Assembly (NCBI GenBank): GCA_014190475.1
Contig: BJGL01000007.1
Coordinates: 1 to 52,829 of the forward strand
DNA length: 52,829 bases
Direction: 5' to 3'
Origin: Bacteroidota bacterium
Lineage (GTDB): Bacteria > Bacteroidota > Bacteroidia > Chitinophagales > Chitinophagaceae
The notes beneath the pieces are model-generated. The model had not been told where the DNA came from, searched no databases, and saw only the letters and a program-made list of their open reading frames with translations. Position numbers and translations under genes: made by a program. Positions within the stretch are counted from its first letter, which is position 1; each line of letters opens with the position of its first letter. Of this stretch, positions 43,828 to 51,850 are shown piece by piece.

Positions 43828-46212
43828 ATGAGAAACCTGTTCTTACTTCTTCTTTTGCTTGTTGAAAACCTTTCCATACAGGCGCAAAACATTCAAAACA
43901 ATCCGGGTAGTAATCACGGTAACAAATTTGAACAGTTGGGCACAACCTTCCCAACTCCAAACGAATATCGTACCGCCAGCGGCGCACCCGGACCCAAGTA
44001 TTGGCAACAACGATGCGACTATGACATTGTTTGTGAGTTAGATGAAAAAAATCTAAAGTTGAAAGGAAGTGAAACCATTACTTATTTCAATAATTCACCC
44101 GATGTCCTCACCTATTTGTGGTTGCAACTGGATGAGAACGAACATAGCTCTGTGAACAACGCCAATTATCAGAATAGCTCATCCATGAGTCGTCAGATGA
44201 GTGTACAGCAATTGCAGCAAGCTGCTGAGGAAAAGGGAGATAATGGTTTAGGGTTCCAAATCACTAAACTGACTGATGCCCTCGGAAAACCCTTGCGTTA
44301 CACCATCAATAAAACCATGATGCGGGTAGAGCTACCCACTCCTTTAAAGCCGGGTCAGCGATTTGCGTTTAAATTGGATTGGAACTACAAGATTACAGAC
44401 CGCATGACCATTGGAGGTCGTGGTGGTTATGAGTACTTCCCTGAAGATGGCAATCACTTATTCACCATGTCTCAATGGTATCCCCGTTTATGCGTATACA
44501 GCGATTTTAAGGGATGGCAAAATCAACAGTTTACCGGACGCGGAGAATTTGCATTAACATTCGGCAACTTCAAAGTTCAAATGACCGTTCCTTCAGATCA
44601 TGTGGTGCTTTCAACCGGAGAGTGTCAGAACTACCCGATGGTGTTGAGTCCTGCACAACTTACCCGCTGGAATAAAGCACAAACTGCAAAAGAACCTATT
44701 GAAGTAGTTACGCTTGAAGAAGCAAAAGCAGCTGAAAAGCAAAAGTCGAGTCAAAAGAAAACCTGGATTTATAAGGCGGATAACGTTCGTGACTTTGCCT
44801 GGACTTCCTCAAGAAAATTTATTTGGGATGCCATGCCCGCCATGGTAGAGGGTAAAAAAGTGATGTGTATGAGTGGCTATCCAAAAGAAGCCTATGGTTT
44901 GTATCGTCCCTTCTCTACTAAAGTAGTAGCCCATACCATTAAAACTTATTCCAAGTTTACAATTCCTTATCCTTATCCAGTTGCGCAAAGTATCGAGGCC
45001 TCTAACGGGATGGAGTACCCAATGATTTGTTTTAATTACGGACGAACAGAAAAAGACGGCACGTACAGCGAGAGCACGAAGAATGGAATGATTGGAGTAA
45101 TCATTCACGAAGTGGGGCATAACTTTTTCCCGATGATCATCAATAGCGATGAAAGACAATGGAGCTGGATGGATGAAGGTCTTAACACCTTTGTTGAATA
45201 CCTAACAGAAGAATTGTGGGACAACAAATTCCCCAGCCGTAGAGGACCTGCTGCCTATATCACTGACTATATGAAGCTCCCTAAAGATCAACTGGAGCCC
45301 ATCATGAGTAATAGCCACAATATTGTGCAGTTTGGACCCAACGCTTACTCAAAACCTGCCACCGGTCTAAATATCTTAAGAGAAACAGTTATGGGGCGGG
45401 AACTTTTCGATTATTCATTTAAAGAATATTGCAGAAGATGGGCCTTTAAACATCCAGAACCGGCCGACTTATTTCGTACACTCGAGGATGCGAGCGGCGA
45501 GGATCTAGATTGGTTCTGGAGAGGATGGTTCTACAGTACTGAAGTTTGCGACATTTCGCTTGATACAGTAAAGTACGCAATGGTGGATACGGCTGCAACA
45601 CCAGCAGGTGGTAGAGCCAGCTCATTTAAAAGAAATGTAGATCGTCCATTAGTAAACTCTTTTGAAGACATCTCCAAAATTCGCAATCGTGAGGATAAAT
45701 CCATCACGTATGCAACAGATGTAGACACCACCCTGCGTGATTTTTACTGGCGTTATGCCCGCGGTCTGGAGCCTTATGATACCGCGCAGATTGAAATCAA
45801 CTTTGGCGGAGCAGCCCCTGACAAATTAACGGCAGAGGAAAAAGCTACATTCAGCAACCTACACCAATATGAATTAACCTTCTCCAACAAAGGAGGATTG
45901 GTAATGCCCATCATTATTGAATGGACCTACAAAGACGGATCAATAGAAGTAGAGAAGATCCCTGCACAAGTTTGGCGCTTGAATGAGAAGAGAGTAACCA
46001 AAGCATTCATCAAGAATAAAGAGGTTGCCTCTGTTAAATTAGACCCACTTCGCGAAACAGCTGATATCGACGAGAAGAATAACAGCTGGAATAAATTTGA
46101 AGCGCCTTCTCGCTTTACAATATTCAAACAAGGACAAGGACCCCGTCGTGGTGCCGGAGGCCAAAGCGGAAATCCGATGCAACGCGCTCAAGAAGCTAAA
46201 AAAGGATTCTAA
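43828..46212 (+). CDS. M1 family metallopeptidase (gluzincin)
   Basis: The 794-residue protein has a signal peptide (about residues 1-19, ending SIQA) and an N-terminal beta-sandwich typical of aminopeptidase N-like enzymes. The zinc site is HEVGH (H427, E428, H431) with E450 in WMDEGLNTF, exactly 19 residues after the second histidine. The C-terminal part is beta-rich with an acidic and Arg/Gly-rich tail ending AQEAKKGF. It should act as a periplasmic or surface aminopeptidase. It follows HupE by 10 bases and precedes an esterase by 2 bases, so the three are probably co-transcribed. Confidence 0.93.
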   Translation: MRNLFLLLLLLVENLSIQAQNIQNNPGSNHGNKFEQLGTTFPTPNEYRTASGAPGPKYWQQRCDYDIVCELDEKNLKLKGSETITYFNNSPDVLTYLWLQLDENEHSSVNNANYQNSSSMSRQMSVQQLQQAAEEKGDNGLGFQITKLTDALGKPLRYTINKTMMRVELPTPLKPGQRFAFKLDWNYKITDRMTIGGRGGYEYFPEDGNHLFTMSQWYPRLCVYSDFKGWQNQQFTGRGEFALTFGNFKVQMTVPSDHVVLSTGECQNYPMVLSPAQLTRWNKAQTAKEPIEVVTLEEAKAAEKQKSSQKKTWIYKADNVRDFAWTSSRKFIWDAMPAMVEGKKVMCMSGYPKEAYGLYRPFSTKVVAHTIKTYSKFTIPYPYPVAQSIEASNGMEYPMICFNYGRTEKDGTYSESTKNGMIGVIIHEVGHNFFPMIINSDERQWSWMDEGLNTFVEYLTEELWDNKFPSRRGPAAYITDYMKLPKDQLEPIMSNSHNIVQFGPNAYSKPATGLNILRETVMGRELFDYSFKEYCRRWAFKHPEPADLFRTLEDASGEDLDWFWRGWFYSTEVCDISLDTVKYAMVDTAATPAGGRASSFKRNVDRPLVNSFEDISKIRNREDKSITYATDVDTTLRDFYWRYARGLEPYDTAQIEINFGGAAPDKLTAEEKATFSNLHQYELTFSNKGGLVMPIIIEWTYKDGSIEVEKIPAQVWRLNEKRVTKAFIKNKEVASVKLDPLRETADIDEKNNSWNKFEAPSRFTIFKQGQGPRRGAGGQSGNPMQRAQEAKKGF

Positions 46213-46214
46213 GC

Positions 46215-47036
46215 ATGCGTAAGCTGTTCTTACTGGTTCTGTTTTCATTCACCTTACTCTCTGTTCAGGCAGCAATCGTAGATACTGTCTGGATCGAGAG
46301 TAAGGCAATGAAAAAATCTTTTCGCTGTGTGGTTATTCAACCCACCACTTCTTCACCACAAAAAGCTCCCTACCCTGTAACTTATTTATTACATGGCTAT
46401 GGAGGTTGGTATGCCAACTGGATAATCAGAGTGCCCGCCTTAAAAGATTACGCCGACCGCTATCAAATGTTAATAGTATGCCCCGAGGGAAATAACGACT
46501 GGTATCTCAACAGCCCTGAAATTGATTCCCTGCAATGGGAAACCTATGTAGCGGTAGAAATTCCCGCTTACATCGACAATCACTATCCAACCAAAGCCAA
46601 TCGGAATAGCAGGGCTATTACCGGGTTAAGCATGGGAGGTCATGGGGGCTTGTATTTGGGCTTGAAGCATAGCAATACTTTTGGCGCCTGTGGCAGCATG
46701 AGCGGTGGTGTTGATTTGAATTTTCGAAAAAATAGCTGGAGTCTGTTACGACTACTGGGAGACACGATACAGTATGCGCAACGATGGATCGACTACTCTG
46801 TGACGGGTTTAGCTGATAAAATAAAGCCCGGAGCGTCTGAAATAATCATTGACTGCGGAACAGAGGATTTTTTCTTTGGGATCAATGAAAAATTACATCA
46901 ACAATTAACCACCAGGGGTATTCCACACGAATACACAACACGTCCCGGAAAACATGACTGGAATTATTGGAGAAATGCAGTGGCTTTTCAGCTTCTCTTC
47001 TTTCACCATTTTTTTAGCAAAACAGAAACTCGCTAG
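46215..47036 (+). CDS. secreted esterase (esterase D/Ag85-like alpha/beta hydrolase)
   Basis: The 273-residue protein has a signal peptide (about residues 1-20, LLSVQAAIVD). The hydrolase fold follows with YLLHGYGGWYANW (oxyanion region), the nucleophile S139 in GLSMGGHGGLYLG, the acid in DCGTEDFFFG and the base in PGKHDWNYWRNA. This matches the esterase D/antigen 85/feruloyl esterase-like family (COG0627). It probably cleaves esters in the periplasm; the substrate is unknown. It is coupled to the M1 peptidase and overlaps the convergent MORN-like gene by 4 bases. Confidence 0.9.
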   Translation: MRKLFLLVLFSFTLLSVQAAIVDTVWIESKAMKKSFRCVVIQPTTSSPQKAPYPVTYLLHGYGGWYANWIIRVPALKDYADRYQMLIVCPEGNNDWYLNSPEIDSLQWETYVAVEIPAYIDNHYPTKANRNSRAITGLSMGGHGGLYLGLKHSNTFGACGSMSGGVDLNFRKNSWSLLRLLGDTIQYAQRWIDYSVTGLADKIKPGASEIIIDCGTEDFFFGINEKLHQQLTTRGIPHEYTTRPGKHDWNYWRNAVAFQLLFFHHFFSKTETR

Positions 47037-47665
47037 TTCTTCTTTTTTTTCTTGTCGTATTCTTGAATCACTTTCGGAATTACACGCGGAGTAGTATCGG
47101 GAACAGCTGGTACTGCTGTTTCTTCCTGTAATTTGTTCATCACATAATTTTCTACCAATAACACCCGTCCACTACGTGGGTCGTAATGCACCATCCGACC
47201 ATGCCTCATAGCAATCCCTTCATTTTTGACCACTACTTCACCAATTTGCTTATCAGGATCTTTTAAATCATAAACAGCTACTGTATCATAAGCAATAGCG
47301 GGATCCATGGCCCGCCACTGTTCCTCCCGAATCAAGCCTCCATTGTAAGAATAATATCGTTGATTGCCATGAAGCTTTCCCCAGCGATAATTTTCCTCTG
47401 CAATTTTTACCCCCTCCAGGGAGAATCGTTTCCAAAGTCCCTCTCGCTGTCCATTATCATAATGGCCTTCCTCCTCATAACCCCGTTCGCCCCGTTGTTC
47501 GGGAACGGATTCCACCCAAGGCCCTTGCTTCCGATCTAACTGATCCACCCGGTTGAGCGTATCTCCGCGCCGAGACAAAAGGAAGGACTTCCATTGGGCC
47601 GCAGCTGGATACCATCCCTGTATTAGCAGGAAGAAGAATGCCAGTATTTTAGTAAGTTTGAACAT
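47033..47665 (-). CDS. exported MORN-repeat-like (YwqK-type) protein
   Basis: The 210-residue protein has a signal peptide (about residues 1-24, PAAAQ). It then has at least three MORN-type repeats with the pattern G-x-x-x-x-G-x-W/R: GHYDNGQREGLWKRFS, YRWGKLHGNQRYYSYNG and an imperfect YDPRSGRVLLV copy. Such repeats are common in toxin-antitoxin YwqK-type annotations, but no toxin gene is adjacent. The lysine-rich end (KKKKKN) closes it. A structural or scaffold role in the envelope is possible; the function is unknown. A plus-strand -7 box lies inside its first codons. Confidence 0.78.
   Translation of the reverse strand: MFKLTKILAFFFLLIQGWYPAAAQWKSFLLSRRGDTLNRVDQLDRKQGPWVESVPEQRGERGYEEEGHYDNGQREGLWKRFSLEGVKIAEENYRWGKLHGNQRYYSYNGGLIREEQWRAMDPAIAYDTVAVYDLKDPDKQIGEVVVKNEGIAMRHGRMVHYDPRSGRVLLVENYVMNKLQEETAVPAVPDTTPRVIPKVIQEYDKKKKKN
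47653..47660 (+). promoter_or_regulatory. -7 element for the BNR gene at 47696
   Basis: TAAGTTTG matches TAnnTTTG and lies 35 nt before ATG 47696. It falls inside the first codons of the divergent minus-strand gene, so chance is not excluded. Confidence 0.35.
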
Positions 47666-47695
47666 ACCTCAATTTACTACCAAAAAACTGTTCCC

Positions 47696-50254
47696 ATGAA
47701 CCGTATGCTTGTTAAAAAAAATTGGACGGCTGTTCTGGCTGCCTTTGCTTGCACTCTACTAAGTCAGTTGCTTTACGCACAAGTACTAGTGACTCCAACG
47801 CCTGCATCAGCACGGATGGCATCGATGGCGCAACGAAGTGAATTATTAAATGATTCTGTGCTCAATAGCAACTCGTTCAGAAATATTGGGCCTAGTATCA
47901 TGAGTGGTCGTGTAGTTGATATTGAGGCGAACCCAGAGGACCCTACTGAGTTTTATGTAGCCTACGCAACTGGAGGCCTTTGGCATACAGTCAACAACGG
48001 GCAAAGCTTTACGCCCATCATGGATAATCTGGATATTTTGTTTTTGGGAGACATCGCCGTAAACTGGAAAACCAATCCCCGGATGATCTGGGCAGGAACT
48101 GGAGAAGTAAACAGTAGCCGTTCGTCCTATGCAGGAACTGGAGTTTACCTTTCTAAAGACAATGGAAAAAACTGGCAACACCTTGGACTGGCCGAATCAC
48201 ATCATATTGGTGATATTAAATTACATCCCACTGATCCCAATACTGCATGGGTGGCAGTGCTGGGTCATTTGTATTCTACTAATGAGGAGAGAGGCGTCTA
48301 TAAAACCACCGATGGTGGAGCCAATTGGCAACGCACCTTGTTTGTCAATAATCAAACTGGATGTGTGGATTTGGCAATGCATCCCACCGACCCATCCACG
48401 CTTTATGCGGCCATGTGGCAGCGTAGTCGTGAAGCCTGGAAATTTGAAGAAAGTGGACCCGCCAGCGGCATTTATAAAAGTGTAGATGGAGGAAACACGT
48501 GGAGTAAAATTTCTGGGGCTGGTTCCGGCTTTATGGAAGGAAACAAAATTGGAAGAATTGGTATAACAGTTTTTCCCGGCAATGCCAACCTAGTCTATGC
48601 AGTGGTGGACAATAATACCCCACTGCCAGGAAAAAAAGAGACTACGGACAGTGTATACACCAAAGAACTTTTCAAAACAATTACTATTGCAGATTTTGCC
48701 AATTTGAATAATAATCGTCTGGACAGTTTTCTTCGCAAGAACCGTTTTCCCAGACAACATAGTGCAAGCAGTATAAAAAAAGCAGTGGCAGAGGGAAAGT
48801 TAACGCCAGCGGCGCTATGGGATTGGTTGGATAGTGATGATGGTTTTCAAAATACAGGAATTGCTGGCTGCGAAGTATATGTAAGCCAGGATGGTGGTGC
48901 CCACTGGAAGAAAGCCAATGAAAAACCCATAAGTATTTTCAACACCTACGGATATTATTTTGCCAAAATCTACACTTCACATACTAATCCCGATAAAGTT
49001 TTTATTTTAGGATTTACCGCGCAGGTATCAACAAATGGAGGCAAATCATTCACCACTATTGATAAAGAAAATGTGCATGCTGATCATCATGCACTTTGGG
49101 TTAACCCTAAAAAAGACTCACATCTCATCAATGGAAATGATGGAGGTGTCAACCTCACCTATGATGATGGTAAAAATTGGTTCAAAGCTAACACGCCATC
49201 CGTTGGCCAATACTACTATGTAACAACCGATGATGCCAAACCGTATAATGTGTATGGTGGTTTGCAGGACAATGGAAGTTGGTGGGGTCCTTCTACACAT
49301 CGGGAAAGTATTGGATGGACTGACGATGGGCAGTATGCGTATCGAATGATTAATGGCGGAGACGGTATGCAAGCGCAAGTAGACAAACGCGATAATACTA
49401 CAGTATACTCGGGGTCTCAGTTTGGTTTTTATGCCCGTTACAACAAAGAAAAAAGAGGGGGAGGAAAAATGATTCGTCCGCAACACGAGTTGGGAGAAAA
49501 ACCTCTGCGATTCAACTGGCAAACCCCTATCCTACTCAGCCGTCATCAACCCGATATTTTTTATTATGGCAGCAACCGATTATATCGCTCTATGAATAAG
49601 GGGGATACCTTGATTGCCATGGGTGGCGATCTTACTGCAGGAGGAATTAAAGGAAATGTTCCCTATGGTACCTTAACCACTATTGACGAATCACCGATCC
49701 GATTTGGACTACTCTACACGGGGAGTGATGATGGTCGTATTTATCGCTCTAGTGATGGTGGTTATACTTGGAGTGCATTACACCAACAAGTTGCATCCAC
49801 TCCCAAGAAGAAAGGAACTATTACGCCAGCGGCAGGACTTGATACGAAAAATCTATGGGTGAGCCGTGTGGTGGCGTCTCAACATGCAGAAAATAGAGTG
49901 TATGTTACTTTAAATGGATATCGTCATGATCATTTCAACCCTTATGTATTTGTCAGTGAGGATGGCGGAACTACCTGGAAAGATATCAGTGGGAATCTTC
50001 CGCTTGAACCCGTAAATGTAGTAAGAGAAGATCCTGTCAATCCTTCAATTCTCTATGTAGGCACAGATGGTGGCGTTTATGTGAGTAGCGATAGTGGCAA
50101 ATCGTATAAGGCATGGCATAGTGGGTTGCCCCGTTCTGTTCCGGTACATGATATTGCTATTCAACAACGGGAGAATGAAATTGTGCTAGGCACACATGGT
50201 CGCAGTTTGTATGTTGGTAAACTGAATAAAATTCAGCAAGCAGCGAACAAGTAA
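47696..50254 (+). CDS. secreted BNR-repeat/VPS10-sortilin-like beta-propeller protein
   Basis: The 852-residue protein has a signal peptide (about residues 1-29, LLYAQ) and repeated BNR/Asp-box blades (for example LSKDNGKNWQ, TTDGGANWQR, SVDGGNTWSK, SEDGGTTWKD). It is a paralogue of the protein at 8972-12007. RNIGPSIMSGRV matches RNLGPSTMSGRV, and both share GGVYVS-type and GGLQDNGSW blades. This copy lacks the long C-terminal helical portion of the other. No hydrolase active site can be named; peptide or glycan binding is inferred. It ends 10 bases before aroQ, convergently. Confidence 0.85.
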   Translation: MNRMLVKKNWTAVLAAFACTLLSQLLYAQVLVTPTPASARMASMAQRSELLNDSVLNSNSFRNIGPSIMSGRVVDIEANPEDPTEFYVAYATGGLWHTVNNGQSFTPIMDNLDILFLGDIAVNWKTNPRMIWAGTGEVNSSRSSYAGTGVYLSKDNGKNWQHLGLAESHHIGDIKLHPTDPNTAWVAVLGHLYSTNEERGVYKTTDGGANWQRTLFVNNQTGCVDLAMHPTDPSTLYAAMWQRSREAWKFEESGPASGIYKSVDGGNTWSKISGAGSGFMEGNKIGRIGITVFPGNANLVYAVVDNNTPLPGKKETTDSVYTKELFKTITIADFANLNNNRLDSFLRKNRFPRQHSASSIKKAVAEGKLTPAALWDWLDSDDGFQNTGIAGCEVYVSQDGGAHWKKANEKPISIFNTYGYYFAKIYTSHTNPDKVFILGFTAQVSTNGGKSFTTIDKENVHADHHALWVNPKKDSHLINGNDGGVNLTYDDGKNWFKANTPSVGQYYYVTTDDAKPYNVYGGLQDNGSWWGPSTHRESIGWTDDGQYAYRMINGGDGMQAQVDKRDNTTVYSGSQFGFYARYNKEKRGGGKMIRPQHELGEKPLRFNWQTPILLSRHQPDIFYYGSNRLYRSMNKGDTLIAMGGDLTAGGIKGNVPYGTLTTIDESPIRFGLLYTGSDDGRIYRSSDGGYTWSALHQQVASTPKKKGTITPAAGLDTKNLWVSRVVASQHAENRVYVTLNGYRHDHFNPYVFVSEDGGTTWKDISGNLPLEPVNVVREDPVNPSILYVGTDGGVYVSSDSGKSYKAWHSGLPRSVPVHDIAIQQRENEIVLGTHGRSLYVGKLNKIQQAANK

Positions 50255-50264
50255 TAAATAGTAA

Positions 50265-50693
50265 TTATAAACCGGCTTGTTTAACAAACCAAGCCAGTGC
50301 CTGTTCATAGCCTTGTAGTCCCAACCCTGCAATGACTCCTACGGCATGAGGACTCACATAAGAGTGACGACGAAACTCCTCACGGGCATGTACATTGGAA
50401 ATATGTACTTCCAGCACGGGTGTTTTGATAGCAGCCACCGCATCCCCAATGGCAACTGAAGTATGCGTATACCCGCCGGGATTAAAAATAATGCCATCAA
50501 TATCAAATCCTACCCGCTGTAGTTCATTGATCAATTCTCCCTCCACATTACTTTGATAATAGGAAATCTCAACACCAGGAAATTGATTACGGAGTGAGAT
50601 TAAAAACTCTTCAAAGGATTGCGTGCCATAGATACCCGGTTCTCTTTTACCAAGCAGGTTTAAATTAGGTCCGTTTATAATGGCAACACGCAT
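50265..50693 (-). CDS. aroQ: type II 3-dehydroquinate dehydratase
   Basis: The 142-residue enzyme dehydrates 3-dehydroquinate in the shikimate pathway. It shows IINGPNLNLLGKREPGIYG with the catalytic tyrosine, YYQSNVEGELINELQ, FNPGGYTHTSVAIGDAV (a substrate-binding loop) and EVHISNVHAREEFRRHS with the catalytic histidine. The length is typical of this dodecameric class. It lies 2 bases after carA on the same strand, so the two are co-transcribed although they serve different pathways. Confidence 0.95.
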   Translation of the reverse strand: MRVAIINGPNLNLLGKREPGIYGTQSFEEFLISLRNQFPGVEISYYQSNVEGELINELQRVGFDIDGIIFNPGGYTHTSVAIGDAVAAIKTPVLEVHISNVHAREEFRRHSYVSPHAVGVIAGLGLQGYEQALAWFVKQAGL

Positions 50694-50695
50694 GA

Positions 50696-51802
50696 TTAAT
50701 TTTTTGAAGCACGAATCATGTCTATAAACTGATCAAATAGATAGCGGCTATCATGCGGGCCAGGTGTAGCTTCCGGGTGATATTGCACAGAAAAAGCAGG
50801 TTTACCTTTTACACGAATTCCCTCAATGGATTGGTCATTTAGGTTGACGTGTGTAACTTCTATGTGAGTAGCTTTTTTCACAGCTTCGGGATCCACACCA
50901 AAACCGTGGTTCTGTGTAGTAATTTCAGAGCGTCCCGTCACTAGATTTTTCACCGGATGATTCAATCCACGATGTCCATGGTGCATTTTGAAAGTAGAAA
51001 TTCCATTAGCCAGTGCTAGCAATTGATGCCCTAAACAAATTCCAAACACAGGTTTATCTTCTTTTAGGACTTCTTTTACCAAATTGATGGCATAATCCAT
51101 GGGAGCTGGATCACCAGGTCCGTTAGAAATAAAATAACCATTTGGATTAAATTGTTTTACTTCCTGTAAGGTAGTTTTTGCAGGAAATACTTTTACATAA
51201 GCGCCCCGATCAACCATACACTGTAAAATATTTCGCTTAACTCCGTAATCCATCACGGCAATTCGAATGGGAGAACCAGCATCTCCTAATTCGTAAGATG
51301 TTTTAGTTGAAACGCTGGAGGCCAATTCGAGTCCGTCCATGTTAGGCACCGCCTTCAACTTTTCTAGGAGGATATTAACATCAGTGATCTCAGATGAAAT
51401 GATACAATTCATGGCGCCCTTAGTACGAACTTGTGCCACCAATGAACGCGTATCCACTCCTTCAATGGAAACAATGGAGTGAGCTTTGAGATATTCATCC
51501 AAAGAACCTTTCGCTTGTTTTCTGGAATATTGCTCCTCCAAATTTCTTCCAATCAAACCACTGATTTTGACACTATCCGATTCCACATCGGCTTCTTTGA
51601 CACCATAATTTCCAATATGCGCTGCATTCATGATTAGGATCTGACCAAAATAGCTGGGATCTGTAAAAACTTCCTGGTATCCGGTCATTCCGGTATTAAA
51701 ACAGATTTCACCAGTGGTGGTTCCGATTGCGCCAAAAGACCTACCCTGATGAACAGTACCATCGGCAAGGACCAGGAGAGCGGGCTTCGGTTGTTGTGGC
51801 AT
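50696..51802 (-). CDS. carA: carbamoyl-phosphate synthase small subunit
   Basis: The 368-residue glutaminase subunit supplies ammonia to CarB for carbamoyl phosphate, used in arginine and pyrimidine synthesis. The N-terminal domain holds FGAIGTTTGEICFNTGMTGYQE. The C-terminal class I amidotransferase domain has the nucleophile C256 in FGICLGHQLL and the pair H342/E344 in QYHPEATPGP. carB is not in the window. A -7 box at 51836-51843 gives it a promoter separate from the agmatine deiminase gene 48 bases upstream. Confidence 0.96.
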   Translation of the reverse strand: MPQQPKPALLVLADGTVHQGRSFGAIGTTTGEICFNTGMTGYQEVFTDPSYFGQILIMNAAHIGNYGVKEADVESDSVKISGLIGRNLEEQYSRKQAKGSLDEYLKAHSIVSIEGVDTRSLVAQVRTKGAMNCIISSEITDVNILLEKLKAVPNMDGLELASSVSTKTSYELGDAGSPIRIAVMDYGVKRNILQCMVDRGAYVKVFPAKTTLQEVKQFNPNGYFISNGPGDPAPMDYAINLVKEVLKEDKPVFGICLGHQLLALANGISTFKMHHGHRGLNHPVKNLVTGRSEITTQNHGFGVDPEAVKKATHIEVTHVNLNDQSIEGIRVKGKPAFSVQYHPEATPGPHDSRYLFDQFIDMIRASKN

Positions 51803-51835
51803 AAGGCTGAATTAGTTTAAAAAAAACAAATTCAG

Positions 51836-51843
51836 CAAATGTA
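51836..51843 (-). promoter_or_regulatory. -7 element for carA-aroQ
   Basis: The minus strand reads TACATTTG, an exact TAnnTTTG match, 33 nt before the carA ATG and just after the agmatine deiminase stop. The same octamer serves the operon at 12725. Confidence 0.55.
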
Positions 51844-51850
51844 GGAAAAT

